Shown piece after piece: positions 13,944-20,343 of a DNA stretch of 64,000 nucleotides. Position 1 is the stretch's first letter, and the number at the start of each line of letters is the position of its first letter. The notes under the pieces were generated by a model. The model saw only the letters and a list, made by a program, of their open reading frames with translations, was not told where the DNA came from and made no database searches. Both the position numbers and the translations under genes were made by a program. Source of the stretch: Clostridiales bacterium (GTDB lineage Bacteria; Bacillota; Clostridia; Oscillospirales; CAG-272); assembly GCA_003150035.1 (NCBI GenBank), contig QALR01000007.1, forward strand, positions 62,001 through 126,000. The letters are read 5' to 3'.

Positions 13944-15397
13944 GCAAAAAAAGAAAGCAAGGCGAAGGTACCTTGCGTAAACGAGCAGACGGTCGATGGG
14001 AAGCGCGTGTCGTTATCGGTTACAATGAAAAAGGACTTCCCATCACCAAAAATGTAACTGCTATGGAAAAAGGCAAATGCCTTGAAAAGTTAGAGCAGTT
14101 AAAAGAACAATGCGGTGTGCAACTCACAGGCAAGGTGAAAGCAGAAATGGCGTTCGGCGATTGGATGGACTTTTGGTATCAGCAGTATGAAAAACATAGA
14201 GTAAGACCTACAACGCAAGCGCACTACGAAAACTTAATATACAACCATGTGGTGACAGACATCGGCAAAATACCGCTGAACAAACTAACGCAGAATGATC
14301 TGCAACAATTCTACAGCAGATTAAAAATCAGCGGCAGGAAGATACGCACCGAAGTGTATGGCAACGGATTATCTGACCGTATGGTGCGAGGATGTCACGC
14401 CATTTGCCGTAAGGGATTGCAAAAGGCGGTGGAAGATGGACTGATCCGGATGAACCCTGCTGTTGGGTGCAAACTACCGCCCAAGAAAGCAAGAGAGATG
14501 CAGGTGTTGACGAGAGAGGAAATGCAGAGGTTTATAGTACAAGCCAAAGCAGACGGATACTTTGAACTATTCATTCTCGAGCTCAGTACAGGACTCAGGC
14601 GCGGCGAGATTGCAGGATTACAGTGGGGTGACCTTGATATGCAGACGGGAGAACTTCATATCTCCCGTCAGGCAACAACGGTGCACGGCAGAATAAACAT
14701 CTCTACGCCGAAAACAAAATCTTCGATACGCACAATCATCCTTCCACCCGATATTGTCAAAATACTTGCGGAATACAAGAAAAAGGTGAACTCACGGTGG
14801 ATGTTCCCGTCACCGATTAAAGAGGATGCACCTCGGCATCCAACGGCTATAAGAAAAGCACTCCAAAGGACATTGGAAAGAGCCGAGTGTAAGAATATAC
14901 GCTTTCACGATCTGCGACACACCTTCGCCACCACATCCCTTGCTAACGGAATGGATGTAAAAACATTGTCGGCTATCATAGGTCATATTTCATCAGAAAC
15001 GACCCTAAATATATACACCCACATTACCGACAATATGCAACGCAGTGCAGCCAATAAGATTGAGCAGGGTTTCGGCAGAAATGAGGGCAGTTTGAGTGAG
15101 GTGGAGCAAACACCCGGCCAAGATGTTAAAACGCCACAGAAGGCAAAATTCGAGCCAAAACAGCCCAAAATACGACGCCCCGGCACCGGATGCATCAGCG
15201 TGATCAACGACCACCTGTATGAAGGCAGATACTCGCCAACAGGTGCAGACGGTAAGCGTATGGCAAGAAATATCTATGCAAAGACGAGAGAGGAATGTGA
15301 AGAAAAACTCGCCGAGCTGATAACGCAGATGAATGCGGAAATTGCAGCCGAGAAAGAACGGTTAAAATTATCAGGTGACACTTGGCGCTCAAGTTAA
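13940..15397 (+). CDS. Tyrosine recombinase 2 with a second arm-binding-like domain at the C-terminus
   Basis: 485-residue integrase, paralogue of the preceding one: catalytic Arg220, His323/Arg326, His349 and Tyr359 fall at exactly the same residue numbers. N-terminal AP2-like domain (GEGTLRKRADGRWEARVVIG), core-binding domain, then catalytic domain. Unlike its partner it continues for about 100 residues past the catalytic Tyr; residues 412-460 (RPGTGCISVINDHLYEGRYS, then YAKTREECEEKL) look like a second copy of the arm-binding fold. Start ATG overlaps the previous stop (ATGA). Paired recombinases may act as a heteromer, or one may have a separate role such as resolution. Confidence 0.92.
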   Translation: MSKKRKQGEGTLRKRADGRWEARVVIGYNEKGLPITKNVTAMEKGKCLEKLEQLKEQCGVQLTGKVKAEMAFGDWMDFWYQQYEKHRVRPTTQAHYENLIYNHVVTDIGKIPLNKLTQNDLQQFYSRLKISGRKIRTEVYGNGLSDRMVRGCHAICRKGLQKAVEDGLIRMNPAVGCKLPPKKAREMQVLTREEMQRFIVQAKADGYFELFILELSTGLRRGEIAGLQWGDLDMQTGELHISRQATTVHGRINISTPKTKSSIRTIILPPDIVKILAEYKKKVNSRWMFPSPIKEDAPRHPTAIRKALQRTLERAECKNIRFHDLRHTFATTSLANGMDVKTLSAIIGHISSETTLNIYTHITDNMQRSAANKIEQGFGRNEGSLSEVEQTPGQDVKTPQKAKFEPKQPKIRRPGTGCISVINDHLYEGRYSPTGADGKRMARNIYAKTREECEEKLAELITQMNAEIAAEKERLKLSGDTWRSS

Positions 15398-15637
15398 TTC
15401 CTGTTATAGTGAGTAAGTTTGCCGAAAGTGGTATTAGAACCTGACGCGAAATTCACAAATTGAAACCAATGTCAAAAAGGAATGCAAGAATTGTTGCGCA
15501 AAGCAAAAAATATTATTTCAAAAAAGAAATCGACTTTAAAATTTGAAAAAGAGCTTTGCAAGATACAAAAATAATTTTGCAGAACACAAAAAAGATTTGA
15601 AGACGCAAATCTGGCAAAGAAAATAAGAATTTATCAC

Positions 15638-15666
15638 TTGACGCAACAGCAAAAGAGTTGTATAAT
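15638..15666 (+). promoter_or_regulatory. Promoter of the 128-residue cargo gene
   Basis: TTGACG (15638-15643), 17 bp, TATAAT (15661-15666), followed by AAGGAGG and the start at 15693. The rest of 15398-15637 is A-rich with no credible gene. Confidence 0.75.
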
Positions 15667-15692
15667 GTATAAAAACAAGGAGGTAGGGTGAT

Positions 15693-16079
15693 ATGTCGAT
15701 TTTTGATGGCTTTACATCGTTTAATTTTGACGAAGGTGTTCCGTATGTATCAATCACAAAAAACGGTGTAACTTTTAACAAAGCTGTTATAATGAAACTT
15801 GATTATCCGTCGTTTGTGCAATTGCTGATAAATCCCGAAAGTAAGCAAATTGCAATCAAAGCATGTGCTGAGGGTGATCAGAACAGCACATCTTTCTTTA
15901 AGAAAAAAGAAAATTCTAATGTCTTATCTGTAAGATGGAACGTCAAAGATTTATTGAATACTCTTCAGGAGATTACAGGATGGGATCTTTCTTCTGATGG
16001 TTACAGAGTCGACGGCACTTTGATTAAGGAAGAAGGAGCGATGCTTTTTGACCTTAATAATGGGAAAATACTTGTATGA
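15693..16079 (+). CDS. Hypothetical protein, 128 aa
   Basis: 128-residue soluble protein, not recognised. It has its own near-consensus promoter and an AAGGAGG site, so expression is well supported. The sequence looks like a small alpha/beta DNA- or ligand-binding fold: FNKAVIMKLDYPSFVQLLINPESKQIAIKAC followed by a C-terminal WDLSSDGYRVDGTLIKEEG segment. The N-terminal part (FNFDEGVPYVSITKNGVTFNKAVI) resembles proteins that carry a short swapped-hairpin AbrB-like motif, but I would not assign it. Cargo of the mobile element, downstream of the recombinases. Confidence 0.65.
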   Translation: MSIFDGFTSFNFDEGVPYVSITKNGVTFNKAVIMKLDYPSFVQLLINPESKQIAIKACAEGDQNSTSFFKKKENSNVLSVRWNVKDLLNTLQEITGWDLSSDGYRVDGTLIKEEGAMLFDLNNGKILV

Positions 16080-16113
16080 TGTCATGCGGCTTCGGTCGCT
16101 GGACATAAAAAAA

Positions 16114-16143
16114 GTTCCATTTAAGCGGCAACTTAAATGGAAC
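16114..16143 (-). terminator. Hairpin with T-run on the minus strand
   Basis: Perfect 12-bp stem GTTCCATTTAAG/CTTAAATGGAAC. The A-run before it on the plus strand (seven A) makes it a terminator only for minus-strand transcription. No minus-strand gene to its right within the element is evident, so it may block antisense reading from the tRNA side. Confidence 0.5.
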
Positions 16144-16277
16144 AATCCTGAGCGAGCAGGCAGAAATAAATCGCCTACACATACATCCAGTATTAATAGT
16201 GTAACATTTTTGCCAGTTCGTTTCAATACTTTCGCGAATTCGTTCGTGAAAAATCTGAATACGAGGAGGCGCATTGC

Positions 16278-16400
16278 ATGAGTGATGTTTCTAAAAAGAG
16301 CGCACGTCGTGTTTTTGTAGCGTATATAACGCTCAAGAATGGCAGACGTATTTATGCGCGTCAGTACGGCAAAAAAGCATTCTGCTTTTTAGTAGATTAA
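16278..16400 (+). CDS. Small basic protein, 40 aa
   Basis: A 40-residue frame from ATG 16278 to TAA 16400 with GAGGAGG eight bases upstream. The product is strongly basic (SKKSARRVFVAYITLKNGRR), reads like a small beta-hairpin protein and shows natural codon use. It lies between the 128-residue gene and the DUF2188 gene, in the same direction. Similar short proteins of the form T-x-K-N-G-R-x-I-Y-A are encoded on other clostridial elements, in my general experience, but I cannot name a family. Confidence 0.55.
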   Translation: MSDVSKKSARRVFVAYITLKNGRRIYARQYGKKAFCFLVD

Positions 16401-16433
16401 ATTAATCAACACAAAGGGTGTTGGCGATTTCAT

Positions 16434-16459
16434 CCTTTCATTTTTATTTTGAAAGGAGG
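16434..16459 (+). promoter_or_regulatory. Hairpin overlapping the DUF2188 ribosome binding site
   Basis: CCTTTCA (16434-16440) and TGAAAGG (16450-16456) form a perfect 7-bp stem whose right arm contains the first half of AAAGGAGG. This could tune translation of the following gene. Confidence 0.45.
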
Positions 16460-16467
16460 TTCTATCC

Positions 16468-16692
16468 ATGGGAAAGAACCAGCATGTCACGCATCGTCCA
16501 GATGGTAATTGGCAGGTTAAGGGTGCTGGCAATTCCAGAGCAACCGCAGTAACTTCTACTCAGAGAGCAGCTATCGAAATTGCTACTGGTATTGCACGCA
16601 ATCAAAAATCCGAATTGGTGGTTCATGGTCTCGATGGTCGAATTCGAGAAAAGAACTCTTATGGGAATGACCCTTATCCGCCTAAAGGTTAA
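16468..16692 (+). CDS. DUF2188 family small protein
   Basis: 74-residue protein matching DUF2188: VTHRPDGNWQVKGAGNSRA at the N-terminus, a helix (STQRAAIEIATGIARNQK) and SELVVHGLDGRIREKNSYGNDPYPPKG at the end. The family is a small beta-alpha-beta domain related to double-stranded-RNA-like or HPF-like folds, of unknown role, common as phage and element cargo. Strong RBS AAAGGAGG seven-plus bases upstream and terminator immediately after the stop. Last gene of the element before the tRNA. Confidence 0.85.
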   Translation: MGKNQHVTHRPDGNWQVKGAGNSRATAVTSTQRAAIEIATGIARNQKSELVVHGLDGRIREKNSYGNDPYPPKG

Positions 16693-16700
16693 CAAGACGG

Positions 16701-16729
16701 GGACAGTCACTTTAGTGGCTGTCCTTTTT
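16701..16729 (+). terminator. Terminator after the DUF2188 gene
   Basis: Ten-bp stem GGACAGTCAC/GTGGCTGTCC with one wobble and a TTTA loop, followed by five T. Confidence 0.85.
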
Positions 16730-16858
16730 GCAGTCAAAAGTTGAGCCGCAGTAATCAAAGAAAAGTGGTTTTCGTAGACCTCATTTGATAAGTGAGCGTA
16801 AAAAATATCGATTTCCTAAAAGTGGCGTCTCAATACTTGAAAACACACAAAAAAAATT

Positions 16859-16894
16859 GACCGAAAGTGGAGGAAAAAACCTCTACTTTCGGTC
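16859..16894 (-). terminator. Terminator of the tRNA-Pro gene
   Basis: Fifteen-bp stem GACCGAAAGTGGAGG / CCTCTACTTTCGGTC (one wobble). Read on the minus strand it follows the tRNA 3' end by 7 bases and is followed by AATTTTTTTTG. Confidence 0.8.
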
Positions 16895-16904
16895 AGAATG
16901 ATGG

Positions 16905-16977
16905 TCGGAGTGGCGAGACTCAAACTCGCGGCCCCCGCATCCCAAATGCGGTGCGCTATCAACTGCGCCACACCCCG
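16905..16977 (-). tRNA. tRNA-Pro, anticodon UGG
   Basis: Complete cloverleaf on the minus strand. Acceptor CGGGGTG pairs with CACTCCG (one G-T), D-arm GCGC-AGTTGATA-GCGC, anticodon stem CCGCA/TGCGG with loop TTTGGGA (anticodon TGG), T-arm GCGAG-TTTGAGT-CTCGC. Discriminator A at 16905 and an encoded CCA at 16902-16904. The T-loop reads TTTGAGT where TTCGAGT or TTCGAAT is usual, so it is slightly divergent. Own promoter and terminator are present. It stands at the right edge of the accessory region, a typical integration hot spot. Confidence 0.92.
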
Positions 16978-17035
16978 ATTTATTCATTTTTTAGCTGATT
17001 TCAGTATCTGTGGGATACTATGTGGTCGTTGCCTT

Positions 17036-17064
17036 ATTATAACACATTTTTATAGAAAATAAAA
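17036..17064 (-). promoter_or_regulatory. Probable promoter of tRNA-Pro
   Basis: Minus-strand TATAAT (17036-17041) preceded 17 bp upstream by a weak -35 (TTTTAT). The start would lie about 50 bases before the tRNA. Confidence 0.45.
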
Positions 17065-17133
17065 GAGAAAAAATCGCAGTGTTTAAGGCTTTTTGAGGTC
17101 TTGGGATTTTCCTGCGAATGTCGTCAGTAACAG

Positions 17134-17171
17134 TCCCAAATGTCGCGCGCTACCAACTGCGCTACACCCCG
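17134..17171 (-). pseudogene. 5' half of a second tRNA-Pro (truncated)
   Basis: Minus strand CGGGGTGTAGCGCAGTTGGT (acceptor 5' strand and D-arm) continues through AGCGCGCGACATTTGGGA, that is D-stem, anticodon stem 5' strand and anticodon loop with TGG. After the loop the sequence no longer matches a tRNA: anticodon stem 3' strand, T-arm and acceptor 3' strand are missing. The break is at the anticodon loop, where TCCCAAATG is shared with the intact gene. Confidence 0.8.
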
Positions 17172-17338
17172 AAAGTATGAAATTTTGTGCGGAGCAGGCG
17201 GTTATGATATAGTTAAGAAATCATTTTTCTCAAAACATCTGCTCCCAATCGTTGTTTTCTATACAATTTATTTTACCCTTGATATTATAATCGAAAACTT
17301 TATCTTTGTCAATGCTTTGTAAAACAGGAAATATAAAA

Positions 17339-17374
17339 ATTCTGTCCGGAAGCGAGGGATGTTCCGGACAGAAT
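17339..17374 (-). terminator. Terminator of the minus-strand membrane-protein gene
   Basis: Perfect 13-bp stem ATTCTGTCCGGAA/TTCCGGACAGAAT; on the minus strand it is followed by TTTTATATTT. The rest of 17172-17338 holds nothing recognisable. Confidence 0.75.
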
Positions 17375-17385
17375 GCGGGGCGCCA

Positions 17386-17883
17386 TTACAGTTTTTGTGA
17401 TTTTTCTTCTTCTATAAACTGTTGGCGCGCTTTGAAAACGGTTTGATAATAGATATTGGCTTTCTTATCAAAAATAAGCAAGAGCATGCTGATGACTTGT
17501 ATATAGGATGTTAGGATAAAAACGGCGGAATACAGACGAATGAAAGGAAGATATTCTGCTGAAAAGAGAATAGGGTAGAGCGAAAAGGTTTGAATGATCA
17601 TCATAATGCCGCCGATGACCCCGAGCATTGCCATCATTTTGATTCCTATGTAGATGCTCCATGCAAAAAAGACGGCGACAAGGGACAGGACGATATTCTG
17701 GACGGATATTGCAAAATATCCGAGCGCGACGCCCGTGAGCTCTGCAAGCAGGCATAGAAAACGAATCACGAGAAAGACGATCAGAATGATCCCGATCCTC
17801 CGCTTGCCGGAGACTGCTTCCGGGGTTTCCTGCATGGCGTTGTCGATAAGCTGTCTGGCTCTTGCTTTCCGCGGATTTGTCAT
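17386..17883 (-). CDS. Four-helix membrane protein, unknown
   Basis: 165-residue integral membrane protein. The start ATG at 17883 is chosen for GGAGGTG upstream; an in-frame start at 17949 falls on the promoter. After a basic N-terminus (TNPRKARARQL) come hydrophobic segments at about 30-52, 58-80, 84-102 and 110-135, then a charged tail (ARQQFIEEEKSQKL). No family recognised; the shape resembles small DUF-type membrane proteins of Clostridia. It is transcribed alone from a near-consensus promoter. Confidence 0.75.
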   Translation of the reverse strand: MTNPRKARARQLIDNAMQETPEAVSGKRRIGIILIVFLVIRFLCLLAELTGVALGYFAISVQNIVLSLVAVFFAWSIYIGIKMMAMLGVIGGIMMIIQTFSLYPILFSAEYLPFIRLYSAVFILTSYIQVISMLLLIFDKKANIYYQTVFKARQQFIEEEKSQKL

Positions 17884-17920
17884 AAAACGGCACCTCCAAG
17901 CTTGCATGATTGTTACCAAT

Positions 17921-17949
17921 ATGTTATCATATTTGTTGTTTTTTGTCAA
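17921..17949 (-). promoter_or_regulatory. Promoter of the 165-residue membrane-protein gene
   Basis: Minus strand TTGACA (17944-17949), 17 bp, TAACAT (17921-17926). Confidence 0.7.
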
Positions 17950-17958
17950 TCATGAACA

Positions 17959-17992
17959 AAGCACCTCGGGACATTGGTTTCGAGGTGCTTTT
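17959..17992 (-). terminator. Terminator after the cyclophilin gene
   Basis: Ten-bp stem AAGCACCTCG/CGAGGTGCTT directly after the cyclophilin stop on the minus strand; T-run is short. Confidence 0.55.
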
Positions 17993-17997
17993 CGATT

Positions 17998-18615
17998 TTA
18001 TTCTTCCTCAACAATTCTAATGCTGACGATGACGGGCTGATCTTCCTTGTTAACTGCTCCGTTGAGACCTGCCGGCGTATTCTCACAGATCTTATCGACG
18101 ATGTCCATGCCGGAGGTGACCCAGCCAAACGCTGCGTATTGGCCGTCGAGATACGTCGAGTCCTCATGCACGATAAAGAACTGGGAGCTTGCGGAATCCG
18201 GATCGGTGGCGCGAGCCATGGAGAGGACGCCGCGCGTATGCGACAGGTTGTTTTCGATTCCGTTGTCCGAAAATTCGCCGGTGATGCAGATCCGGTTGCC
18301 TTCTTCGTCGGTGTTGCCGCCTGTGCCATCGCCGTTCGGGTCGCCGCCTTGAATCATAAAGCCGGATATGATGCGGTGGAACGTAAGTCCGTCATAAAAG
18401 CCTTCATTCGCAAGCGTGATAAAGTTCTGGACGGTAATAGGAGCCACCGTCTCGTCCAGCGCGACCGTAATGATGCCGTATCCCTCCACCGTGATTTCGG
18501 CATGGTGGATGGTATGTCCGGTGGTATCAATACTGAGGTTCGGTGTATAGCCGCAGGAGCAGCCAAGCAATATCGTCAATGCGAGAATCAGAGCCCAAGC
18601 AAGTGATGTTTTCAT
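17998..18615 (-). CDS. Cyclophilin-type peptidyl-prolyl isomerase lipoprotein
   Basis: 205-residue lipoprotein with lipobox ILLGC (Cys19), followed by a complete cyclophilin domain that isomerises Xaa-Pro bonds of exported proteins. Family motifs: VQNFITLANEGFYDGLTFHRII, GFMIQGGDPNGDGTGG, a long loop, GVLSMARATDPDSASSQFFI and YAAFGWV. The catalytic Arg of FHRI and the MIQGGDP and SQFFI segments are intact. The Trp of the mammalian cyclosporin site is not applicable to this bacterial group. Length matches small bacterial cyclophilins plus signal. It lies 36 bp downstream of the metalloprotease gene in the same direction, perhaps as an operon. Confidence 0.92.
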   Translation of the reverse strand: MKTSLAWALILALTILLGCSCGYTPNLSIDTTGHTIHHAEITVEGYGIITVALDETVAPITVQNFITLANEGFYDGLTFHRIISGFMIQGGDPNGDGTGGNTDEEGNRICITGEFSDNGIENNLSHTRGVLSMARATDPDSASSQFFIVHEDSTYLDGQYAAFGWVTSGMDIVDKICENTPAGLNGAVNKEDQPVIVSIRIVEEE

Positions 18616-18651
18616 AGAATCATTCCTTTCTTTTTTTATGTATTTTCCCGT

Positions 18652-20085
18652 TTAACCTCTTTTTATCCGGATTCGCATTTCGGCGCCCGGCGCGTCAAGA
18701 ACTTCAATCGTGATCTTCCAGTCATGAGAAACGCCCTCTGGAAACCGATTCAAGGAATAGGATTCCGACGCGGCTCCGCAATAAAGGGAAGAATCAAAAA
18801 AGCCGGTGTTCGGATCCTCGCTGGCGTAGAAGAACGGATCCTCTGAGATGGTTTTTTGCTTATAATAGGGACCGTATTTGACAAAGTTACCGGCGTCGTC
18901 CGTGATTTCGCAGAACATACCGCGCAGTCTGATGGCATTTCCAAGGTCATGCCGTTTGCCGCCCGGAAGATTGGAGGAAACACACTGCGCTTTCATAAAC
19001 CATTCCCGGTTGATCGCCTCATCGACCTGCCAGATAATGACACCACCTTGGGAATCGCCGGGTGTGAGCGCGGATTCGAAGCCTTCTTTCAGTCGGATTT
19101 CACACAAAAAATACTCGTCTGGGTCCGGCGTCGGAATTTTCAGGACATAATATTTGCCGGAAAGTGTAGAGAAGAGCGTATATTCGCCATCCGTTTGTGC
19201 CGTAACCTCTTTTGCCCAACCGAGATAAATGCGCTGATAAGGATCGATATAAGCGGGAAGGGTCCCGCCTCCCAAATGATTTCCCCATGACATCAAAGAG
19301 AAATTCAGCGGAAGAGGCCATCCGAATACCTGCTCGGACGGCGGCGTATAGCGGCAGTACATATCCTGCGCACCGACATTGTGTGCAAGCTCATGCGCCG
19401 GCGTTCCAATGGAAATGGGCCCCTGTGAATTGTATTCGCCGATATTGGAGACCCGCACGATTTTTACGCCGTCCCGCATGTCGACATCTGTCGGCTGACT
19501 GGTTCCATGCACCATGAAGCGATGGCTAGGAATGGGGCCGTTCTCACAAACGACTTTTGAGAATTCCTCATCGGCTTTTGTGGAGGCGCGGTCATAGCCC
19601 GCGTTCAAAATGACAATGGCAAGTTCATCCGGCGTGACGATACCATCGCCGTTTTTATCGTATTTTGCAAAATCCACATATGGGTCACACGCCGCCACAA
19701 TATCATGGATGGCTTTGGCTGCCGCTGTTTCGTTGTTGTAGCCTTCAAGATTGCGAAGCGCCGCGGGGTGAGGAAGAGAAACGGTGATTTCTAGAATTCC
19801 CTCTGGCGCGTTCTCGCGCTGCGGATGGTCGATGTGGACGGGATAGAACCAGAACTTTCCGAGTGTCATTTCCTTATAATAGTTCATCATGGAAAGGCCG
19901 GATTCACCGAAGAATCGCTCGTAGCAGTCCTCGGGCTTTGAGAGTGCCCACTGTTCTCCGTAAATGGGCGAGGCTTTGTCATAAAGCTTTTCGGGATGGG
20001 CAGGGTCATAATCGTTTTTTCCATTGCCGTTCGGATCAAAGCTTGCAAGCACAATCAGCAAAGGAGCCGGTGTAGTAGGTTTCAT
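18652..20085 (-). CDS. M6-like metalloprotease domain protein without signal peptide
   Basis: 477-residue protein related to M6 (immune inhibitor A-like) zinc peptidases. The zinc site HELAHNVGAQD is at residues 231-241 (HExxH plus downstream Asp). Other features: an N-terminal FGESGLSMMNYYKEMTLGKFWF segment typical of the family, and EF-hand-like loops (DPNGNGKNDYDP near residue 16 and DKNGDGIVTPDE near 140), suggesting calcium binding. The C-terminal part (beta-rich) resembles a carbohydrate- or protein-binding domain. The start MKPTTPAPLLIVLA has no convincing signal peptide, unusual for a family that normally acts outside the cell. Confidence 0.8.
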   Translation of the reverse strand: MKPTTPAPLLIVLASFDPNGNGKNDYDPAHPEKLYDKASPIYGEQWALSKPEDCYERFFGESGLSMMNYYKEMTLGKFWFYPVHIDHPQRENAPEGILEITVSLPHPAALRNLEGYNNETAAAKAIHDIVAACDPYVDFAKYDKNGDGIVTPDELAIVILNAGYDRASTKADEEFSKVVCENGPIPSHRFMVHGTSQPTDVDMRDGVKIVRVSNIGEYNSQGPISIGTPAHELAHNVGAQDMYCRYTPPSEQVFGWPLPLNFSLMSWGNHLGGGTLPAYIDPYQRIYLGWAKEVTAQTDGEYTLFSTLSGKYYVLKIPTPDPDEYFLCEIRLKEGFESALTPGDSQGGVIIWQVDEAINREWFMKAQCVSSNLPGGKRHDLGNAIRLRGMFCEITDDAGNFVKYGPYYKQKTISEDPFFYASEDPNTGFFDSSLYCGAASESYSLNRFPEGVSHDWKITIEVLDAPGAEMRIRIKRG

Positions 20086-20269
20086 ATGGATTTCTTCCTT
20101 TCATCAGGACAAATAAAAATAACTTAGCAGGTGTCTCTAACCGTTTCGGCGGCGGGTTCCTTTTCGCATTCAACGGGGGAGCGGGGGATAGAGTGTCCGG
20201 CGGGATACTTAGCTGGATTTTTTGCCCTTGCCGCGTCATAGTACGGTAGTGCCCTTATAGAATGTTTTT

Positions 20270-20298
20270 ATTGTAACACAAGGGAAAAATCCGGTCAA
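20270..20298 (-). promoter_or_regulatory. Promoter of the M6-like protease gene
   Basis: Minus strand TTGACC (20293-20298), 17 bp, TACAAT (20270-20275). The leader before the start at 20085 is about 180 nt; no clear structure was identified in 20086-20262. Confidence 0.7.
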
Positions 20299-20343
20299 GA
20301 ACACGCCGTAAAATTCACAATCTGTTCATTTTGCGGGATGGCG

